Source: Sceloporus undulatus (taxonomy: Eukaryota > Chordata > Lepidosauria > Squamata > Phrynosomatidae). Taken from it: a DNA stretch of 64,000 nt. Positions 32,098 to 41,960 of the stretch are shown here, one piece after another. The notes under the pieces are model-generated. The model saw only the letters and a list, made by a program, of their open reading frames with translations. It was not told where the DNA came from and did no database searches. Numbering within the stretch: position 1 is the stretch's first letter; every line of letters begins with the position of its first letter. Location: assembly GCF_019175285.1 (NCBI RefSeq), contig NC_056522.1, positions 64,301,578-64,365,577 of the forward strand. The letters run 5' to 3'. Both the position numbers and the translations under genes were made by a program.

Positions 32098-32558
32098 CCA
32101 GGACCACAATTCAAAAAGGATGTTGAGAAGCTGGAGTGTGTCCAAAGGACCACTAAAATGGTGGAGGGTCTGGACACCATGCCTTGTAAGCAAAGACTTA
32201 GGGAGCTGGGGATGTTTAGCCTGGAGAAGAGACAGTTAAGAGGTGATATGATACTGTTTAAGTATTTGAAGGGGTATCATATTGAGGATGGGGCAAGCTT
32301 GTTTTCTGTTGCTCCAGAGATTAGAATGCGGAACAATGGATGCAAATTGCAGGAAAAGTGATTCCACCTCAACATTAGGAGCAACTTCCTGACAGTAAGG
32401 ACTGTTCTCAACAGTGGAATACACTCCCTCAGAATGTAGTGGAGACTCCTTCCTTGGATGGTCATCTGTCAGGGATGCTTTGACTGAGAGTTCCTGCATG
32501 GCAGGCAGGTTGGACTGGATGGCCCTTGAGGTCTCTCCCAACACATCGACCTATGTGC
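32098..32558 (+). mobile_element. CR1 LINE 3' end, plus strand
   Basis: CAATTCAAAAAGGATGTTGA, GGAGCTGGGGATGTTTAGCC, TTTAAGTATTTGAAGGGGTA and the tail GGTTGGACTGGATGGCCCTT are CR1. Translation includes [20 protein letters not shown]. 5'-truncated, with at least one small deletion in the RT C-terminus. Confidence 0.88.
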
Positions 32559-32559
32559 T

Positions 32560-32838
32560 TCTATTCCAAAAATGGTTAAAGTGCTGGCATCCCACAAAAG
32601 CAAGCCCATTTGCTATTGGTTATCACCCACAGAGCACAACAAGCGGTTAAAGCATATTAAAGTGGGTGCAATGCAGATTTGACTATCAAAAAGGAGACAA
32701 ACAAATCCCCATTGCCAGCGTAGAAATACTTTTTCTGACCATTCTCAAAACTGACATTTCTACAAGTGCTCCAGGAAGGGGAGGGGATACAGAGGGGGGA
32801 TCCCCTTTGTCATAGAAGCCCCTTTGCAAACTCCAAAA

Positions 32839-32874
<36 letters not shown>

Positions 32875-33035
32875 TCCATAAGTCTGCTTGAGTCCATGCC
32901 CTCCTTTTCCAGGGCATGTCCTCCATTTCTCCCTTCTGTCCAGGAGGACTTCCAAAGTCTCCTCCCTCTGCCTTCTCCCAGCAGCTCTTCCCTTAATTAG
33001 AGGAGGAAAAGTAGCCAGGAAGCTTAAAGAGGTGA

Positions 33036-33071
<36 letters not shown>

Positions 33072-33430
33072 CCCTTTAAGGGATGAGAGCATTCTCCCTC
33101 TTTGGCACAGCAAGGCACCCTGAGAAATGAAGTCATCTGAGGCTTGCTTTCCACACTGCTGCCATGATGAGAAGGGAGTCAAACTGCAGGCAAAATGGAC
33201 ATGTAAATCCAGTAATTTTGCAAATTTGCTCATTTGTTGATTCACCTCCCATTCTCCCTATATTCTATCCAGATTGGGTGCAGCATCATGTGATAAGCAG
33301 CTGTGAAGTTGTCTCTAAAGCCCTGAATGACCCTCCAATGTCCCCACTTTAACTCTACAATTTCCCTCGTGTGATAAAGCCCTATGACCAGATGAACTAA
33401 GTGAAAAGGTATCAAAAGAACTGGCAAATG
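32560..33430. other. Intergenic stretch with (CA)n and (GT)n microsatellites
   Basis: (CA)n at about 32841-32872 and (GT)n at about 33039-33069 face each other 166 bp apart. The rest has no recognised element or gene. Confidence 0.6.
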
Positions 33431-33432
33431 TA

Positions 33433-33530
33433 GGGGTGAAACAGACCACCCCTTTGCACTGCCTTCCAGGCAGCTTGGCATCACAGCAGTTACATTTTTA
33501 CATGGAGTGGCCATAGCGCAGACAGAAAAG
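33433..33530. mobile_element. Harbinger-like MITE fragment, subfamily C/D
   Basis: Left end GGGGTGAAACAGACCACCCC after a TA, then CTTCCAGGCAGCTTGGCATC as in subfamily D. The right end is missing. Confidence 0.55.
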
Positions 33531-33539
33531 ACAGCTATT

Positions 33540-34457
33540 TGCTGCTCCCTTTTCTGGCAGCTTCAAGGGGGATTGGGGAATACAATTGCAATTCCCTAAT
33601 CCAATTTAAAGCCACCTCTTCTGCCGGTCTATTCTGTCCTGTAATATCAGAGCCATTGGCAATAATCTTTGAAAACTCCTGGAGGACAGGAGCAGTCCCA
33701 ACAGACTGGAGGAGGGCAAACGTTGTCCCCATCTTCAAAAAGGGGAAAAAAGAGGATCGTCCAGTTAGTCTGACATCACTACCAGGAAAGATTCTGGAGC
33801 AGATCATTAAACAGAGAGTCTGAACATCTAGAAGGCAATGCCATAATCACAACATGGGTTTCTCAAAAACAAGTCATGCCAGACTAATTTGATCTCTTTT
33901 TATATATATATAAAATTGCTAGTTTAAGAAATGGAAAAGAGAAAAGGGAAATGTAGTCTATGTTAAAAGTAGGATTAAAAAGATATTAATGATATTCAGA
34001 GTACATTGGGTGAAACAGAAGAGGGATTTTAGTAAGGTTTAGAGTAAGTGAAAGAAATTAGAAAAAGGAGATGAAGAAGAAGGAGTATGGGAGAGAGAAG
34101 AAGGAGAAAATAGAAAAGGAAAGTTACGATAGTAGTGTAGAAAGAAAAGAAGGAAAAGAGAGAAAAGGAAAGGAGAAAATAACAAGAAAGGATTTTAAGA
34201 GGGGGAAACAATGAAGATAGTAGTGATCTGAAAAGTTTATGTTTTTCTTTAGTTTTAGAAGTGTAAAGATTTATATGTACTATGCTGGTATGTATGTATA
34301 TTGTGACAGTCTGTAACATTTGTTTGTAATGTTATTTATGTTTGTATTGTGTGTAATTAAAATAAAAATAAAAAAGGATAAAATTACTAGCTTGATAGAT
34401 GAAGGGAATGCTGTAAATATAGCATATCTTGATTTCAGTAAGGTTTTTGACACAGAC
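33540..34457 (+). mobile_element. CR1 LINE RT part, interrupted by L1 insert
   Basis: Translation gives CR1 RT motifs: EPLAIIFENSWRTGAVPTDW, RRANVVPIFKKGKKEDRPVS and LTSLPGKILEQIIKQ. It continues after the insert at 33923-34379 with ATAGCATATCTTGATTTCAG. The last part overlaps in sequence with the start of the next CR1 segment, so two copies or a duplication abut near 34457. Confidence 0.85.
33923..34379 (+). mobile_element. L1 3' end inserted in CR1, 13-bp target duplication
   Basis: A purine-rich 3' UTR-like sequence ends with an A-rich tail (AAAATAAAAATAAAAAAGG). ATAAAATTGCTAG (33910-33922) and ATAAAATTACTAG (34380-34392) flank it, 12 of 13 bases equal, as expected of LINE insertion. Confidence 0.75.
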
Positions 34458-35765
34458 AGTCTGTGAGCATCTAGAAGGCAATGCCATAATCACAAAAAGT
34501 CAATATAGGTTTCTCAAAAACAAGTCATGCCGACTAATCTGATCTCGATCTCTCTTTCTGATAAAATTAGCAGCTTGGTAGATGAAGGGAATGTGGAAGA
34601 CATAGCATATCTTGATTTCAGTTAGGCATTTGACAAGGTTCCCTGTGATATTCTTGCTAACAAACTAGTAAAATGTGGGCTAGACAGTGCATCTGTTATG
34701 TGGATTTCTAATTGGGTGACCAGATGAAGCCAAAGTGTCCTCGGCAATGGCTCCTCTTCATCCTGGAGAGAAGTGACCAGTGGGGTGCCACAGGGTTTGC
34801 TATTCAACGTCTTTATCAATGACGTGTATGAAAAAAATAGTGGTCATAGGTTAGAAAGCTGGTCCAAAACTAACCAAATGAACTTCAACAGGAAGAAATG
34901 TAAGATACGGCACTTAGGTAAAAGAAATGAAATGCACAGATGTAGGATGGGGGATACCTGGCTTAAGGAGATTACATGTGAAAGGGATCTAGGAGTCCAA
35001 GTAGATCACAAGTTGAACATGAGTCAACAGTGTGATGCGGCAGCTAACAAGGCCAATGCAATTTTAGGCTGCATCAATGGAGCATATCCAAAGGAGGGCC
35101 ACCAAAATGGTGAAGGGTCTTGAAACCATGTCTTATGAAGAACGACTTAGGGAGCTGGGGGTGTTTAGCCTGGAGAAAAGAAGGTTAAGCGGTGATATGA
35201 TAGCCTCGTTTATATATTTGAAGGGATGTCATATTGAGGAGGGAGCAAGCTTGTTTTCTGCTGCTCCAGAGAACAGGACGCAGAACAATGGATGCAAGCT
35301 CCAGGAAAAGAGATTCCACCTGAACATTAGGAGGAACTTCCTGACAGTAAGGGCTGTTCGACAGTGGAATGTGTTGCCTCTGAATGTAGCTAAGGCCTGT
35401 TACAGACTGCCAAAATAAAGCTGCTTCGGGTCTCTCTGGAGGTATGCTATTTAAATGATGCATGGGTCCTAAGAGTCCAGAGGTTGCGCCAAAGCCACAC
35501 TCCATTCCTAAGCACTGGAGTGCAGCTTTGGTGCAGCTTCCGGACTCTTAGGATGCATGCATCATTTAAACAGCATACCTCCAAAGAGACCCGAAGCAGC
35601 TTTATTTGGGCAGTCTGTAACAGGCCAAAGTCTTTCTTTGGTGAGTTTCAAACAGAGGCTGGATGGCCATCTGTCAGGGATGCTTTGATTTGGATTTCCT
35701 GCATGGCAGAATGGGGTTGGACTGGACGTCTCTTGCGATCTCTTCCAACTCTATGATTCTATGGC
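34458..35765 (+). mobile_element. CR1 LINE 3' half, with nested MITE
   Basis: Pieces such as [74 protein letters not shown] and [20 protein letters not shown] are CR1 RT and C-terminus. The copy is broken by several frame changes and a deletion near 34830 and 35080, and a Harbinger-like MITE sits at 35394-35626. The 3' tail CTTGCGATCTCTTCCAACTC ends at about 35765. Confidence 0.9.
35394..35626. mobile_element. Harbinger-like MITE, subfamily A (inside CR1)
   Basis: Ends GGCCTGTTACAGACTGCC and GGCAGTCTGTAACAGGCC, identical to those of 4387-4619; the bodies are also nearly identical. Flanks TAA and AAA. It splits the CR1 3' tail, so it is younger than that CR1. Confidence 0.85.
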
Positions 35766-35939
35766 ATGATCAAATAAAAACACTCAAAACACTCATGTAG
35801 ATTGCAAAAAAGACGCTTTTTAGCCATTCTCAAAATGGAGGGCATTTTGGGGATCCCTGTTTGGAGAGAGAAGCCTAAATGTAGGACATGTCCTGGAAAA
35901 AGAGGACATGGCTGGTCTCTCTTTTCACTCTTGTGCCTG

Positions 35940-36293
35940 TCTAAGAACTCGACGCTGGCGCAGCAGCAGAGAACACACAAGTCGCCTGCGCATGCGCAGT
36001 GCCTTCTTTGGAGGAGGGAGGGGGAGCAAAGCAAGCCACGGGGGGAAAAACCGTTTACTTTCCCCTTTACTCTGTGCTTCTGCGCGCGCTCCCTCTCCAG
36101 CGCGCGCCAGTAAGGAGAGAGAGAGAGAGAGTGCGCCTGCGCAGTAGCCTCTGCCTCCCTTTCGCCCGCGCCGTTAGCTGCCGCTATACGCTGGGAATAA
36201 TAATAATAATAACGTTAGAACGGTTAGCGGAGGCAGAGCGAGCGAGAGAGAGAAGATGGAGGGCCAGTGAGCCCCGGATCCCCAGCATTAAGG
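35940..36293 (+). promoter_or_regulatory. CEP170: CEP170 CpG-rich promoter and probable untranslated exon 1
   Basis: CpG-dense sequence with the palindrome TGCGCATGCGCA at 35987-35998, a perfect NRF1 site, and a near match TGCGCCTGCGCA at 36132-36143. A consensus donor GTGAGT follows AGCATTAAGG at 36293/36294, which could end a noncoding first exon of CEP170. The CpG-rich zone continues to about 36750. That this is the CEP170 start is inferred from position and strand; no start site can be seen directly. Confidence 0.5.
35987..35998. promoter_or_regulatory. NRF1 site
   Basis: TGCGCATGCGCA fits the NRF1 consensus YGCGCAYGCGCR exactly and is palindromic, as usual for CpG promoters. Confidence 0.6.
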
Positions 36294-36775
36294 GTGAGTG
36301 AGTGAGACGGTGATGATGTGGCCCCGAGGAGGAGGCCTCCTTTCCCCGGTGGGGAGGGACCCTTCCTCGCCTCTTTGTGCCTCCCTTTTAGCCGCCACCG
36401 CCGCCGCCGCCGTCGTTGTTTCTAGGAGTGCCATCCATCCCCCCTCTCTCCCTGCTTGGCTCTTTGGGCCATCGCCTGGGCGACTGCCGTCCCTCTCCCC
36501 TCAGCAGCACGGGCAGGAATCTGGCCCACTTGGGACACAGATGGAGCCACTCAAGCCTCCCTTTGCCTTCATCCGAGAGAGGGAGCAGCCCCCCCATTCT
36601 TTCCCAGAGAGGCTGCCTCCTCCTCCTCCTCCTTCTTGCTCTGGTTCCCTGGCTGGAGCCCACCCTCCTCCCGCCCCTCTGCTTTGTGGCTCTGGGGGTC
36701 TAGCCCCCCCCCTCACCACCACTGACTCGGGGCGGGGGGGTCCCTTTGTCCACTTGCTCCCCGTGAGATATGTCA
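36294..36775. other. GC-rich start of CEP170 intron 1
   Basis: C-rich and CpG-containing sequence with open frames of 89-235 codons on both strands. These are compositional (Pro/Ser/Leu or Gly/Arg) and are not called as genes. Confidence 0.6.
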
Positions 36776-36780
36776 TGACA

Positions 36781-36794
36781 TATATATATATATG

Positions 36795-36837
<43 letters not shown>

Positions 36838-37124
36838 GATATATACTGTACAGACCCACAACAGTCTCTACAACTAATCAGAAGAAATGTATGTTTTATT
36901 TATCTATCTATCTTATATATAGATATAGACATACACCCCCCCCTCTCTCTCTATATATATATGTATCTTCTCTCTCTTTCTCTCTCTCTGTGTATGTATA
37001 TATAGGATACAGACCCACAACATCCTCTACAACTAATAGGAAGATATATGGCCTATATATAGCTATATGTGTCCCCTGTATATATGTATCCATTCTCTCT
37101 CTCTCCCCCCCTCTCTCTCTCCTC

Positions 37125-37158
<34 letters not shown>

Positions 37159-37197
37159 GGATACAGAACAACAAGACCCTCTACAACTAATCAGAAG

Positions 37198-37232
<35 letters not shown>

Positions 37233-37490
37233 CTCCCTGTCTCTTATATATATATATTTGTATCCTGTCTCTCTTTCTCTCTATATGTATATATAGGATA
37301 CAAGAAGCCTCTACAACTAATTGAAAGCAATATATATATATATCTCCTCTCTCTTTCTCTCTGTATATATAACTCCTATATATATATATATATATATAAA
37401 TATATTCGTATCCTCTCTCTTTCTCTGTCTATGTATATATAGGATACAGACCAACAAGAGTCTCTACAACTAATCAGAAGCCAGTCAGTT
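36781..37490. repeat. Tandem array of about 140-170-bp units with microsatellites
   Basis: The core CTCTACAACTAATCAGAAG or a close variant recurs at about 36868, 37028, 37177, 37307 and 37463, each preceded by TATAGGATACAGACC-like sequence. Between cores lie variable (TA)n, (CT)n and (GT)n runs. Five units. It creates false open frames rich in Tyr/Ile/Leu/Ser. Confidence 0.85.
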
Positions 37491-38060
37491 ATATACATTC
37501 CAGCAAATGGAAGCTTGTGTGTGGTTCAAAGGATCATCTGAGCCTTTTGTATTCCAGCCTTCCCTGCAGCTTCAGTGTGAAAAGCGATTAGTTGTAAGGG
37601 CTCTTGCGGGTGTGTATCCTTAAAAAAACATGTCCCACCAAATTGAAGGTTATGTGTGGTTTAAATGAGAATCGGAGTCTTTTGTATCCCACCCGGAGTA
37701 TGGAAAGCCCCCTCGCGTGATAAGATATTTTTTTAAAAATAGATTCCTATTACAAGAAGGATCTTTTTTGTATTAAAAAAAAGATAGACATTTTCTCTGA
37801 TAACATTGGTATATATGCTTTTGTGCAACCTTTGGTATACATGGTTTTGTGTCATCTTTGGCCTGTAAGGAGAGTCCACAGAGAAATGCATATGGCTTCT
37901 CAAAAGATACACATATCAGGGAATTAACGGCCTTTTGTAGAAAGCCTCATTCCAGAAAGGTTCATTTTATGCACATGGTTGGCGTCTAGTCCATAGCAGC
38001 TGGATTGGTTGCACAGGCTATTAAAAAAAATAAAATCTTAGAGTGGTTTGAAATATCCAG
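37491..38060. other. CEP170 intron, no recognised feature
   Basis: Unique-looking sequence between the tandem array and the possible exon at 38061. Nothing recognised. Confidence 0.5.
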
Positions 38061-38263
38061 CGCTTTATGAAAGAGGAAGATGACTCGACGGAGGAAGCAT
38101 CTGACAGCTCTGCAGATGAGCCTCCTTTTGTGATCTCATCCACTCATTGCTTGGAACCGGATGCTGGAGATGGGGGAAGAGAAGAGGAGGGCTGCTTCGG
38201 CTCCGGAGCGTTTTCTGGTACAATGTGCATTTACAATTCAGTCCATCTAGCCTCTGGTGTCAG
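38061..38263 (+). other. Possible 5' exon of CEP170 carrying an acidic upstream ORF
   Basis: A 66-codon frame from ATG 38067 (MKEEDDSTEEASDSSADEPP...) runs into a perfect donor CAG/GTAAGA at 38263. The upstream AG (38059-38060) has a poor pyrimidine tract. If joined to the exon at 58228, the frame meets a stop three codons later (Arg-Met-Thr-stop), before the CEP170 start codon, so it would be an upstream ORF of about 68 codons. I do not recognise the peptide. It is Asp/Glu/Ser-rich. It may also be a first exon of another transcript or a chance frame. Confidence 0.4.
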
Positions 38264-38616
38264 GTAAGACGATGCTTTTGCATCTGGGCAGGGAATTGTT
38301 AAATGCATTAAAATGGCTGTGGCTGCTCAGAAGATGGAACTCACATACAAGAGCTACGATGTTCTGATTAAGAAAACTGAGGGCTTGAGTTACTCTTGTT
38401 AGCTTTCCATTAATTTTACTGCCGGCTAGACTGTGCCAGACAAAAGCCAGTATGGTTTTCCTTTCAGCTGTTAGAAAAGAGCAAATAATAATCAGGCAGT
38501 GTGCCTTCATATTTTGAATACTCTCAATCCAGTTGTTTTCTCATTCAGTAATAGCAAAGCATGCTCTTCGTAAATTATTTATCTGAAGCAGGATACTTGA
38601 GTTTTTAACACAACTG

Positions 38617-38968
38617 AGAGCTTTATCACACTAGTGAGAAAATGGGAGTTAAACGCAATGTAAATTAAATTCGGATTTAAACAGAACTTGTGAATTTGGG
38701 AAGTTTATCACACTGAATTGCTGCTAAAACGAAATAATGCGAAGTTAATCCGAATGCAAAGTGGAAAAAACCAGCAGCTTTTTAAATTCAGTTTGTTCCG
38801 AATTTAAAAAGCTACTGGTTTTCTCCACTGTGCGTTCAGATTAAATTCACGTTATTTCACGTTAACTGTGACGACATGTGATAAACTTTGGCCATTTCCG
38901 GGTTATCTTCACGTTATATCACATTTAACTCCCGTTTTCCCGTGGGATCTCGCGAGTGTGATAAACTC
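38617..38968. mobile_element. Palindromic MITE with GAG(T)TTATCACACT ends
   Basis: Left end GAGCTTTATCACACTAGTGA and right end CGCGAGTGTGATAAACTC are inverted, as are ATGGGAGTTAAA/TTTAACTCCCGT and the centre TTTTTAAATTC/GAATTTAAAAA. 352 bp; superfamily not determined. Confidence 0.75.
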
Positions 38969-38969
38969 A

Positions 38970-39672
38970 TAAGTCTTGAACCTTTTTGGTGTTAGGCTTT
39001 TGTACTACTCTGCAAGCAAAAGAGATACTGTATTACATTAATGAATGGGACCTACATTTGAATGAACTACAGCCCTGTTAAAGAACATAGTACTCTTTAG
39101 TGTTACAGTTATTGTCTATCTGTTCTGAATGTAAGCTTGTGATGAGTGGTATTTTATCAATAAATAGTTAAAATGTTTGAGAAGCTTGTGAATAGCTTGT
39201 AACTGACAACAATAAAAATAAAAGGGGTAATGCTTCAGTGTTAACGTGTCTTGAGTTAGAAACTAAAAATTTGGGAAAATGCCTCATGTTAATCTTTATT
39301 GTACATTAAGTGAGGTTGATTATGAAGCTTGTCTCCTAGCATAAGGAAATCTGTATCATTATGAACTGTGCAGTAGTTGGCAAACAGAAGGACCATAGTA
39401 AGGGTTGACAGAGGTGTTAGAGACATTAGAGGGCAATGGGGAGAAGGGGAGAAGAATTTGAACAAGTAGTCCAGAAGATGCAGTTATTCAGCTAATTATT
39501 CAACCAGGTGGATTGTTTGGAAGTCTATTGAAATAACGAGGAAAAAGATCAATTAAATTCATGGTTGTCATTTTGAAAGTGAAATAGTTATTGAACAAGT
39601 ACAGTACACATAATACATGCCTCTTTAAAAGGTACTGATTTCTTTCTGAATTAGAGTCTGCTTGTAAACTGG
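38970..39672. other. CEP170 intron, no recognised feature
   Basis: AT-rich sequence without recognised exon or repeat. Confidence 0.5.
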
Positions 39673-40039
39673 GGCCCGTTGCAGACGGGCCTAATAGTAT
39701 GGACTCAGTCCGTACTAGGGTTAGAAAGGGGCGTCACTTCCGGACACCCCTAACCCTAGCATGGACTGAGTCCGTACAAAATGGCGGCGCCCGTTCCACA
39801 CGGGGGCTGCCATCTTTATGTAGCGGACGCACTGCGTCCGCACGTCACGTGGCGGTTATGACGCCGTGAGTGCGGCATTGGCGCCTCGCGGCATCATAGC
39901 CACAACACATAGAGAAGCACCATTTTGGCGCTTCTTTTTAGCTGCGCCGGGAAGCCTCGCGGTTTGGCCGCTGGGGCTTCTCGGTGCAGCTAATGATGGC
40001 ACAGGCAGAGCGCCGCTTTTCGGCGCTCTGTAACGCGCC
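39673..40039. mobile_element. Harbinger-like MITE, subfamily B
   Basis: Left end GGCCCGTTGCAGACGGGCC, right end GCTCTGTAACGCGCC, with TGG at 39670-39672 and 40040-40042. CpG-rich body related to 14508-15087 (AGGGTTAGAAAGGGGCGTC). Confidence 0.8.
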
Positions 40040-41170
40040 TGGGATTATAATCTAAAATTTTCAAGTGAGTGCAGCCCACTTGCCTTTTGTCCTGCAGAAT
40101 TGTATCTTAGAACCATGTTCTACTGTATGCACACAAACAAGGGTTGCAAGTAGGACTTCTTGTTTTTAAGATTAAGGTTGTAGGGGCTGCTTGCTTATGT
40201 TGTCAGGTACTAAGGCCCCTTGTACTTCCTTCTGAGTAAATTTTCATAGGACTTGGCTGTAGCAACCGTTCAAAACTTTCCAAAGACAATGCTTCACAAT
40301 AGCAGGTCAGTTTATCAATTACATTAAACTTTCTTTGTTAAATGGAAACAAAGTTTTAGAGCCTTTAATATTCATAAACTGACAGCTGAATCATTGCCAA
40401 ATTCAAGGTACTGTACTATAGTTCCAGGGCATAGAGTGGAAATGCAGACTACATTATAGGAGCTCAGGGGGGAAATTTAGCAAGAGACATGATCTGAAAG
40501 AGTGGTCAAGAAAAATGGAATAAGTGGGATAGTATACAAAACATTTGCTCCTTGTCTCTGATGATTTCTTAATCCCTGCATCCTGTAAAAAGCTCACAGT
40601 AATACAGATGAGACATTAATTATTGTGTTATTTATAATCTTAGCCGGCAGTGAGCTCTTTCAGCTGGGTGTTTTCAGACAGAAAAGGCACTTTAACCTAA
40701 TCTTCAATACATCATAATTCACTTTGAAGAAACTGTGTGGATATTTTAGTTTTCATGTGTACCTGTATTATCCTGTTGAACCCAACTTCTTAAGTTACAT
40801 ACTTGAAGTTTAAGAGGTCAATTTATTTGTTTGTTTATTTAATATGTTTAGTGTGTGACCATTGCACGATTCTTCTCCTGTCTCATCCTAAATAGTTTGA
40901 GGCTTTTCTTCCCACTTACTTCAGCTTCTTTATTATTAAGTGTTTTTAATATTCCTGGTAGCGTGTTTTGAATGTTGATACTTATAAATCACTTCAAGCC
41001 ACTCCTTTGTGAACAAGAAGAAAATAACTTGTTTTTACAGAAAGAATTTATGATGGTATCTCTTTTGGAAGTGGGTTCTCAAAGCTTGTGGTTACAGTAT
41101 GTACATCACTTGTTACAAATTGATTTTGTTTCATTTCACTCAATGACTTCGGTTACACTGTGTTTTAGTT
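40040..41170. other. CEP170 intron, no recognised feature
   Basis: AT-rich; nothing recognised on either strand. Confidence 0.5.
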
Positions 41171-41175
41171 CCTCA

Positions 41176-41960
41176 CAGCACCTTTCAGTAAAGCTGATTC
41201 ATTAGGAATACAAATCCGATGAACCTCTAGCTTTATTCGTAAGTTACAATGCCACATAATAAGGTGGTTTTGAGCCTTCCCTTTACTGGCCCTCCACTGC
41301 TCAAAGAAGGTAACACTTTAAACTAATAGCATAGTACTTCTTTTGTCCTTTTTAAAATCCTTTCTCCTTATATGGGAGTCTGAATCCCATCCAGGCTGAA
41401 TTTTTATTCCCAACTGCACTCCTGGCAGTTCTGTGACACACTCCTTCGTGTCATTGGACTTCCTTTGCCCTTTTAAAACCTGTCCTCCTTACATGGGAGT
41501 TTGAATCCTCTTAAGAGTTATATCTCAGTTCTAACTGCACACCTGGCGGGTCTTATTGCACTCCTAACAGTTTCTGATGCACTCCCCAGTGTCACAGTGA
41601 CTTTGTCCCTTTTAAATCTTTCTACCTTACATGGGAATCTGAATCCCATTAAGGCACATATTTACTTCTAACTACACATATGGCAGTTCTGACTGCCCTC
41701 TTAGCAGTCCTTGACACACTCATCCATTCTCAATGGCTCCTCCTCCTTTTTATAGCTGCTCATCAGGCAGTCCCTCACCCTTTTGCCAGCCTGGCTCCGA
41801 TTGGCTGTTCTGAATACTGTATTCCATTTTGCCAGAGTCTCTCTACACTTATTTTTTTTTTAAATAGTCTATTTTATCCACTCCACGTAGAGTGTCCTTG
41901 TAGGGTCTGTCAGTTTTATCACTGGATTCTACCGTTGGAGAGGCTCTGAAAAGTTTGCTT
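41176..41960 (-). repeat. LTR-like fossil segment with three tandem units
   Basis: Read on the minus strand there is a CCAAT box (AGCCAAT, 41801-41807), a TATA box (CTATAAAAAG, about 41748-41757) and an AATAAAG signal near 41230, in LTR order. Inside, 41347-41733 is made of three diverged tandem units of 123-138 bp, each with a TTACATGGGAGTTTGAATCC-type block. Ends not resolved. Related to 19960-20345 and loosely to 44700-45440. Confidence 0.4.

Noticed and set aside
36298-37190. 235-codon and 132-codon frames after the CEP170 CpG zone
   Set aside because: Compositional frames (Pro/Ser/Leu, then Tyr/Ile/Ser) in GC-rich and microsatellite DNA; both strands open; no homology recognised.
38067-38267. 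Alternative N-terminal coding exon of CEP170
   Set aside because: Splicing to the exon at 58228 puts it in a frame that stops before the CEP170 ATG, so it cannot be part of the protein; kept only as a possible uORF exon.
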